Positions 24,501 to 34,343 of a stretch of 64,000 nucleotides of DNA are shown here, one piece after another (the first letter of the stretch is position 1; each line of letters begins with the position of its first letter). The stretch is from positions 682,001-746,000 of the forward strand of contig JAQMRL010000022.1 of NCBI GenBank assembly GCA_035578175.1, given 5' to 3'. Under the pieces are notes generated by a model. That model made no database searches, was not told the origin of the DNA, and worked only from the letters and a program-made list of their open reading frames with translations. The position numbers and the translations under genes are program-made. Origin of the DNA: Catonia carolina (taxonomy: Eukaryota; Arthropoda; Insecta; Hemiptera; Achilidae).

Positions 24501-27500
24501 TACCTAACGCTCCAGTCTACAGAGACATAGAACCAATAACAGTGGCCATGCGCAAGAAACGGTTGTCGTACTTTGGACATATACTAAGAACACCAAACAC
24601 CAGACTTTTATGCAGATTAATTGACCATGCAATGAGACGAAAAACGGACACTGATGATGCATACATGTGGCACAAAGAAATCAAAAGGGATTTACAAGAA
24701 CTTGGACTAACTCACAAAGATCTAACGGAAAAATCACCCAAATACAAACATGTCATCAAGGACCACAACCATTGGCTTACAACACACAAAAGAGAGTATA
24801 AGAAGAGGGAATTTTCAAAAGCGTGCTCAGAACGTGAGAGAATATTACGCCAAAAAGAGACCGAAAGCTTCCAAATTGACTAAAGTGGCCCATTGTGGCT
24901 AAACAAGCACTAAAAAAAAAGGCTCATTGGACCTTAACAAGTGTTAGGAATCTGAAAAACAACGAGTACAGTATGGATATGAGTATCCAGATTCTGTTTA
25001 TCTAAAGATTTGGTTTAGCTGAAACAGGATTAAAATTTTAATTTTGTTTGATGAAGAAAACAAAAATTTGTGTATTGTAAGAATGCTGTGTAATGTTTTG
25101 CAAGCAAGTTAAACAGATGCCATACATAAGTTAAGTGTGTACATATCTAAACCCTTGTGTAAAATTAATTGTACAGTAATGTGATATACTGAATTGTCAG
25201 TGATAGTATGTATTTGAGAGTTTGGTGTATCAAGCCACCATTGTTCCTTGAAATTTGTTCTTCCCATGATTTGTCAGCTGTTCTAAACTTCTTCTACTTT
25301 GTGATAGATTTTATCAAATGGATTGAGAATTTTTGTCGCATCCATACTCTGTACATTATGATACTCTTTTTATATTTTGTTACTCTATTTTGGGGGCTGA
25401 AGATTCAATTCATTTCTAATGTTTGTATTCCTTCTTCTGCCTAATCTGATGGAGCTAGCCACTGACCTCAACATTCTTATTTCAGCACTCAATTACCATA
25501 GTATGCAGTGTTATATGCACTCATGTCAAAATACCAAACAGGCAGTTTTAATACGGTTCCTGGTCTTGCTTTACATTTTAGTACTCTTTTGTTAGTACTA
25601 TTCAGTCTTTATTGTTTCTCGTATACTAATTACGTTGATTGCAATTAATTTATTGCCGACCGCATTGGCGTAGTTGGTAACGTGCTGCCTCTCATCATGC
25701 GGTCTTGGGTTCGAATCCCATTTAGGCTCGGCATATTTTCATATGTTACAAAAAATCATTTCATCCTTCACCATCTGCATTAGCAGTAATTGGAGAACAG
25801 TCTGATGTTAAACCAAAAAAAATTACTTTGACTTCAATGTATGATTTTGGGTCACATCCCAAAAAAAGATGAAAGTTTTTCTATTATTAAATTTTCTAGA
25901 AATATTTTAGATCTGAAAGGAAATGATCGTGGAATACCTTCGTTATAGATATTTCACTGAAAATTATCTTCTTCTTCTTCTTTCTATCAAGGATTAGGCA
26001 GAAGCCTGTTCCAAACTCACAAACCATCCTGTACGTCTACACAAGCACGAGACATTCCAAACCGTACATCTCAACTACTGCCATCTTCTTCGAGGTCTTC
26101 CCACCTCCCTTCTTCCAACTGGAACATATTCCGTCACTTTCAAAGATATTCTCTTCTCTGGCATCCGTTCCAAATGTTGCCTCCATTGATTCCAGTACTC
26201 CTCCACTTTTTCATTCAAGCTAAATATACCCAACTCGAATCTAATTTCCTTGTTATGTAGTAGATTCAGCCTCGAGCAGCCCTTCATCCTTCTTAAAAAC
26301 CTCATTTCAGCTGCTTGGATCCTACTTTCTTGGTGTTTTGTGGTAACCCATGACTCACTTCCGAAAAGAAGGACTGGGGCTGTCATTACCTTGTAGAACT
26401 TCACTACTGCCTCTGTTCTAGCTCTGTTATCCAGTGTCCTGTTAATGGTACCACACCTGAAAATTATTTTGTTTATAATCCCTTACTGTCTTTTGGAGTT
26501 CATGTATATAGCATGCTTTAGAGTTTCATCACTATCAGACATAACTTAGATGTTAGCAAAACATATTCTTAAAATTTTTGACAAAACTCTTCTTTGTGTA
26601 TCTTTTTTTGGTTTGTCAGGACTTTGTCTAGTCCCACCTTGTCTAGATAAACAGGGTTGTACTGTGTTTTATTAAACAGCTAATAAATTTGTATTTACAA
26701 AAACTGTTTCTATTTATTCTAGAGCAAAGTTATTATCATCTCTTGATAGAAACATGTATCCATCTAACAGTATGTTTAATGTTGTTTACGATATGGATCA
26801 ATTGGTCGCTTCGAATCAAGAGAAGAGAAAGTAAGTATTAAAAAACATTAATTTTATTCTATGGTTAATTGAATAGCTAGCTCCCTGCAGAAAGCTTGTA
26901 ATTAAAATTTTTTTGAAAAGTGTTATTTTCATTCAGAAAGGTTGTATTTTGATTATTGTGCCTCTGATTTATAGGTAACTAAAGCTTCTGTGATGAATCA
27001 TAAGTTTACTTTCTTCCTTTCAAATGCCATAAATGTATTATTCATGTAGAATTTTCATAAGTTTTTTTGATTCTCCTGAAACATTTCAATTTTGTGGGTT
27101 ACAATCCTTTTGCCCGAAAGTAATGAATTATATTTTTAAAATATGAAATTGAATACTGTAGGGGGCATGTAATTATAATTTTCTATTGTATTTAACCTAG
27201 CCTTAAACATTTTTAACATATTTTGAGCTTATTGGAGACTTTTTGATGAAAATATACTTTTAATTGGTGCAGAAATACGTCGAGATACTTCAAATAGCTC
27301 AGATATTTGAAGATACTTCAAAGATATTTGAGATACTTCATTAGCTCAAACTTACCTCACCTCTTTTAGGAACATCTGCTGGTTCAGTAACAAGCACAAC
27401 AGAACTTAAGTTGCTCAAAATCTCTCCAGCTGAGAAATGAAAATAAATATAAATTCATTTATAAATGTCTTTGCTATGTTTATTTAAATATTTATATTTA

Positions 27501-30500
27501 TGGAACATCTCATATTTTTTTATTTTATTATTACTTTCTCTTGCCTATATAAATATATAGGAAGGGAAGTATTGTTTTCATGTTGATTTGTCGAAATTGA
27601 GTTTTCACCGGATATACATGTTTTCAGACCCCCTGAACCCAAAAATATGTTTTTAATCTATTGACCTGTGTGTATGTCTCAACTTTTATTTAGAGCATTT
27701 TTCTCTTCTGAGCCTAGTTTCGCGTGAGAGTAATTTTCTGTATTTTAAAGCCAAACTGAAGTTTATTTTCATTTTGCGTCTTTCACTCATGATTAAAATT
27801 AGGTTATGTTTATTGGGGTTAATTTTTTGTTTATTTCTAATGTTTTATTACTAATGTTAGGTTATATTGTTAATTATTTGCATTGGCAAGAGAAAGTTGT
27901 GTGAGTGTTTTACACCAGATTTTTGATTTTATTATTATATGGTTCCTTTATACTATAATAATGGTATTATTATATGGTTATTAGACTGAAATATTTGTCT
28001 GTTTTAACGATCTTAAGGTTTTCTTTTTTATATGATTTGTGTAATTTGATGTGATTTGATCAAATTTCGTTTTTTGGTATTCATTATCCCTCACTTGACA
28101 GTTTTATAAACTGTTTTACACAAATGAATGATTATATAACATCTTCTGAAAATTTTTAATAAATTATCAAAGTTTATTTTCAATTTTATGTACACTGATT
28201 ATGAAGGATCCACAGAGACATGTCAGTAGAAAGTAGGATTGTATAAAAAAGGTAAAAACAAGTGATATAGTAGCTGTGACCGGTCAGTAAAAAATAAAAT
28301 ATTTTTACAATAGGGTATACAATATTTATAAACAACTTCTACAGTTAATGAGACTTATTAGAAACTTTTTTAAAAACATTTTTTCCTAGATGTATGTAAT
28401 GTCTCTCAAAGTAAAATATTTACTTAATTTATATAACTGTAAGTGCTCTGGAAAATTTTCATTTTCGTCTTTTGTTTTAGAGAGTTAAGTAATTGGGATG
28501 AAGAACGGGTAGGTTTGTCTGAATGTAGTGCAACTTCTCTTCAATTTGAATCTCGATTTGAAAGTGGAAATCTCAGGAAAGCTATTCAGGTAAAACAATA
28601 TCAAAATTATTAATGCAAGTTATAATTATGTAATAAAATTGACATAATTGGTTATCAAAATAACATTACACTGTGGCATGTAATCAAACAAAATTACCTA
28701 AGGTATGCAATACTTTTTGTGCTTAAGCAAGAGGAATTCATTCATAGGTTGGATATCTAGAAAAAGTTTAAAATCTGGTGAACATACAATTCATCTTTTT
28801 TAGGTATTTGTATTCATTTGCAGTTGAGGTCACTTGTTTGGTAGCTTTCTTAAATATTTTGTTTTAAATTTTCAAAAAGAGAACTGAAATGCTTTAATAG
28901 TTTTTTAATGAAGTAAATCATTGAAGAGCAACTAAATTTCTTTAAAAACCGACAATAATTTGATAAAATGAATTATTTAGCGCAAAAAGTATCCTTATAC
29001 AAAATAAGTATTTTGAATAGTTGTGTGATAAACTAATCCTAAGTTGATTCAGTTATGTTTATCAAAAATAGCAAACTAATTTCATAGGTTATTGATATTA
29101 GTTATTTGACATTCTGTTTATCTGGATGAGTTTGAATTAATTAATTAATTACTGCTTTACCTTGTATACCAGTCTAGAATCAAACCTAGGATTGTCTGCT
29201 GAAGTTCACAGTAATTTAGCCATGTAAATCATACCACTGAGGCAGCTAATTATTCATTTTATAATTCTTTTTAATATAAATCTTTATATTGCATCCTGCA
29301 GTTTAAAATCAATTCTATTTTATTTATTATGAATTTCACTAACTTTTTTTAGCCGCCTTGATCCTATTACCAACTTATATGATTGTATTTTGGTGGATCC
29401 ACCATCATCAGACTATAGAGAATAATATCATTTGAATCTTGAAAATATCTTTTAAAACCTACGAACCCATCGGGTTGGTTGAGTCGTCACTGCGAGTCAG
29501 CTGTTTAAAAGCTGATTTTTATAGACAAAGGTTCCGTGATTCAAATCCTTGTGAAGGTAGTTACTTTTATATGGATTTGAATACTAGATAGTGATTACCG
29601 GTGTACTTTGATGGTTGGGGTTCAATTAACCAAACCTCTCAGGAATGGTCGGCCTTAGTCTGTACAAGACTACATCTCATTTACATGTCATACAAATCAT
29701 CCTCATCTCATTGGTTCATGAGGTTGCTTATTGTTCTTAAATTGAACAGATTGCAACAAACACATTAGCGATTAAAAAAACCTACAGAAGATGTTGCATC
29801 ATCAGTCATCTATAAAAAGCTTAATTTTTATATAGAGCAACTAAGTAACTAAAGTTTATGTAGATGACTAAAGATGTAATATCTCCTGTAGGTTTTAAAA
29901 AATATTTTAGATTTTCATATGATATTTTATAAAAATGTGGTGTAATAGGAAAATTTTAAAGATTAGGTGGGTGAACAAGATAAGTAATTTAGAGTTTCTT
30001 AGGCGAGTGGATGAAAAAAGTATATGGAAGCATCTTACCAGAAGAAGGGATAGGTTAGTGGGGCATATCTTAAGACATCCAGGTATTGGTCTATCAATAA
30101 TGGAGGGTAATATTGAGGGAGTGAATTGTAGGGGGAGGCAAAGGTTAGAGTTTATAAAGCAAATCACAAAAGATGTAGGGTGTTACAGGTATGTATATAT
30201 GAAATCGCTTGTGCAAGATAGAACAGCTTGGAGAACTGCATCAAACCAGTCGAGAGACTGATGACAAAAAAAAGATATTTTATACCTATACTCTGATGAT
30301 GGTGGATCCACTCAAACACATGTAAGTAGATGATGAGGACCAAGGCAGCTGAAAAAATTAGTGAAATTTATTATGTATAAAATAGAATTGGTTTCAAGTT
30401 ACCATATTATGTATTATAAAGATTTATATTTTAAAAGAAAAATTATCAATTATCTGCCTCCAATTGTATGATTTAGATGGGTAAAATACTGTGAACTACA

Positions 30501-33500
30501 AAACAGAAAAGTTTAATGAAATTTGTTATATACAAAATATAATTATTTTTAAATGTTTTTATATTTGAATTAATATTTCTGTTATGTATTAAGGTTGGAC
30601 CACGTGAATATGATCTTGTGATGATGCCTGATGTCAATTCTAACTATCACCACAATTGGTTTTACTTTGAAGTATCAAACATGGATAATTTGATACCATA
30701 TACACTTAATATCATTAACTTTGACAAACCCAATAGTCAGTTTAATTTCGGTATGAAACCGTTGCTTTTTTCAGTTAAAGAAGCAGTGACAAACAAGTAT
30801 GTAAAATTTTTATTCTCATATACATAATATTAAGTAGAATAAGTTATATTTTCATTTAAAAATTGATTTTGATATTTTTAATGAATCTATTTTTTAGGCT
30901 TTCTGATCTAAATACTTTTAAAAGGCAGTTTGTCTGGTTTCTTCCTTGTTCCTAGAAAAAGTATACCTTTTTCTTCTTCTTCTTAAAGTCCCTCTCCTAT
31001 TGGAGATCGGAAATCATCATCTTTACGCATCCCATATTTGCTTCTGCACAGAACAGTTCCGTATTACTGCAATCAAACAAGTCCCTCAGGTTCTTCAACC
31101 AGGATGCCCGATGTATATCAAAATTCTGCTTGCCCTTTATCTTCTCCTACGTGATTAATTTGTAAGATGTGATATTTAGGACCTCTCATCACATGTCCAA
31201 AATATTCAAGTTTTCTTTTCTTCACTGTCTCAATCAAGTCTTATTCTATGCCTATTTTATCAAACCCGTATCGATTTGTTATTCTATCTGTCCAAATCCT
31301 CCGGTAGCACCACAACTCAAAGGCCTGTAACTTCTCTAAAAGAAAATTTTGGAGCGTCCATGCCTCCATGTGATACAACAGAACAGAGAAGACATACCTT
31401 TTTCTAATGAAGTGTGAATGAAACAATCTGCTATTATTGGAATAAATGGATGAAACATCCATCTTTGAGCATCTTTGAAAATATAACTTCAAAGAATGAA
31501 GAGAGTAAAGAATTCCAAAATGCGTTCTGGAATTCCGGCCTGATAGAAAAAGATGCTTGGGGAAAAGATGAGGGAAGACATGTACAACGCTAGGAATAGT
31601 ATTGTATTTATACAGCTAGAAATTATTCACGCAGTTTTCCAATAAAAGAAGACATTTTGATGCTGGAATGGGCTAAGTAGCGAATGCCATGAAGAGAAGA
31701 AAAGAAATTTAAAATGTCTTTATAAACTTAAAATGGTGTACAGATTTGATTCCTACTTTCAAATTTTTATTATAATTTGTTTTACTTTGAATTATTCATA
31801 CATAATATTTCTCTGTTTATTTTCAATTTCGCAGATCAAAATGGGTTCGTGCTGGTGAAGATATTTGTTATTTTAAAAATACATATTCTCCAGGAAGAAG
31901 CTCAAGAAAGAAAAAGGCTCTTCATACTGTTTCTTTCACAATTCAATTTCCACATAATTTAGATGTATGTTATATCGCATATCATTTCCCATATACTTAC
32001 TCCAAACTTCTGGTGAGTAATAAACTGTTCAAATATTTAATAGTTCTATAAATTTCAAAGACAATGTTGTGATAAAATATGTACAATATATAATTAAGGC
32101 CAATACTGAATTGTCCAGCGGAAACAGGGACTGATGGAAAGAAAGGCAGAGAATAGAATGCAGGTGGCAGAAATGAAGTTTAAGAGAAATCTCTCAGGGA
32201 AGATAAAAAGAGAGAGTGAAAAACGATGTGATTAAGGAATAACTGGGAATGAACAGCCTGACTAGAAGAGTTGGATCGACAAACCTATGATGGTTTGGAT
32301 ATGGAGAAAAAAATACCAGGGAATGACCAAGAATGAAGATATGGATTCAGTGTTTGATAAATTGGTAAAAAGATGTGTGATGATGATGGTCCAACTCATT
32401 TTACAAACATTTGAGTGTTGAATGTCCCCACTGTTACTTATTTTTTGTGATATAATTACCTAAATATAATCAATTTATCCCTGTTACAACCAGTACCAAA
32501 TCGAGTAGTATGGCATTCTTGGTATGACTGGTTTAATTTGTGGTCTATTTTTTACTTTTTTCTGATCCTTTAACAAATCTGACTGAAGGAAACTAAGAAT
32601 TGCTCCTATGTAGCTGTTAAGATAATTTTTTTCACCATTTTACTAAAAGCATGTAAAATTCTGAGTTAGTTAATAGTTAGGTAAGTTGTTGTTTACTATA
32701 TATTTTATTTGTATTTTATTTTTTTTAATGTTACAGTTCAATATATGGCAATGGAGTCGATCACTATTACCTAGTCAAATATACCTTAGAGTTGAAAATC
32801 TTTGCAATACTTTAAATAATAATGAGACACCTGTCATTACAGTAACTTCTGCTGACAATTATGACACTAAAGTACAGGTAAATTCAAACAAAAAATGTGT
32901 ACTCTATATTAATTTTTCTTTTTAATCCTTTGTGTGTGTAAGTTGCAATCTGTTCAATTTAGAAAAATAAACAAACCATGGACCCAATGAGATTTGGATA
33001 GTATGAATTACAAGTAAATGAAGTGTGGTCTTGTACAGACACAGCCCGACCATTCCTGAGAGAGTGTAGTTAATTGAACCCCAACCATCAAAGTACATTG
33101 ATAACCAATGTCTAGTATTGAAATCCATTTATAAGTAACTACCTTTACTAGGGTTTGAACAACCAAAGCTTCATCTCTGAAAATTAGCCGTTAAACAGCT
33201 GACTTGTGGCGACGACTCTACCACTAGTAGACTAATCAGTTGGGTTATTAAGATTTTAAGGAGTACTGTTATAAATCTACCCCGACTTCTCAACTGTAAT
33301 TTATTTTATATTTATTCTTAATTATTTTTCAATTGTAAAATTTGTTGTGAAGATTACCCCTACAACAGGATATTTTTCCTAAGAGGCATTAAATTTTCCA
33401 TTTATAAATTTTGTCTTTTTATTTACTTAATTTCAGACTATCTCTGTATCATTATCCTGCACCTCCTTTTATCTAGACCTGTGGGAAAATTCTTTAATCT

Positions 33501-34304
33501 GGATTTTAAAATGATAATAAAAAAAATATTGGGCACCAGCTTTAGCAACAGATCATGACAAAATAAAATAAATAAAACTATTTTTCTTCGGATTCAATTA
33601 ATGCATCAATTCTTGACAAAATTATCCTTAAATTATCCTAACCTATTTTAAATATAGCTAACCTTTATTCTCGTGCGACTTTAATAAAAAAACAAAATTT
33701 AAAACTCCTTAATATATATGAAATGAATTGCCCTCAAACTAAATATCTCCCTCTCTCTTCTTCTTCTCCTCGTTCTCGTGGTCACTTCTTCAAAAATTTC
33801 TCCCTCTTAAACAACTGTTCCAAGCTGAAATCCCAATGGAACTGATTTCGGTCTGTGATATCCGAAACCAGGAAACCTCTGGTTTACTCCCTCTCCCACC
33901 AACTGTTCAACCAACCTGGAGGGCCAAAAGGAAGGAGAACCATCCCAATGGTTGGCTGCAAGTTGGCAGGTGGAAGAAAGGCCCAAAAACACAGCGGATA
34001 CACCCGCCTAATGAGTCTACTCCATGTCAGATGACTGACAGTTGGCTAAATTTACAACTTTTTGTCTAACTACTATTCTAATATAATTACTTCTAACAAT
34101 GGGGGTTTTCCCATACACTAGTTAATGGGTTTTACCTTAGTTCTGGAAGTTACAGTAATTAGGATTTACCATACCTTCCATTGTTTGTACAATTATACTT
34201 TACAACGGTACAATCCTAAAATACGTTTAGAATAATTATGTTCTTTATGTATTGTAAATCAGGAAATTTTGTTTGTGTATGTACAAAATATATAGAAAAT
34301 TATA

Positions 34305-34343
<39 letters not shown>

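Larger units (their letters stand above)
24095..26722 (+). other. CCP1-like intron 9 (2.6 kb)
   Basis: Holds two LINE 3' remnants on opposite strands and a SINE-A copy. The rest is AT-rich. Confidence 0.6.
28590..30593 (+). other. CCP1-like intron 11
   Basis: Holds a SINE-B copy and a LINE tail; the rest is AT-rich. Confidence 0.55.
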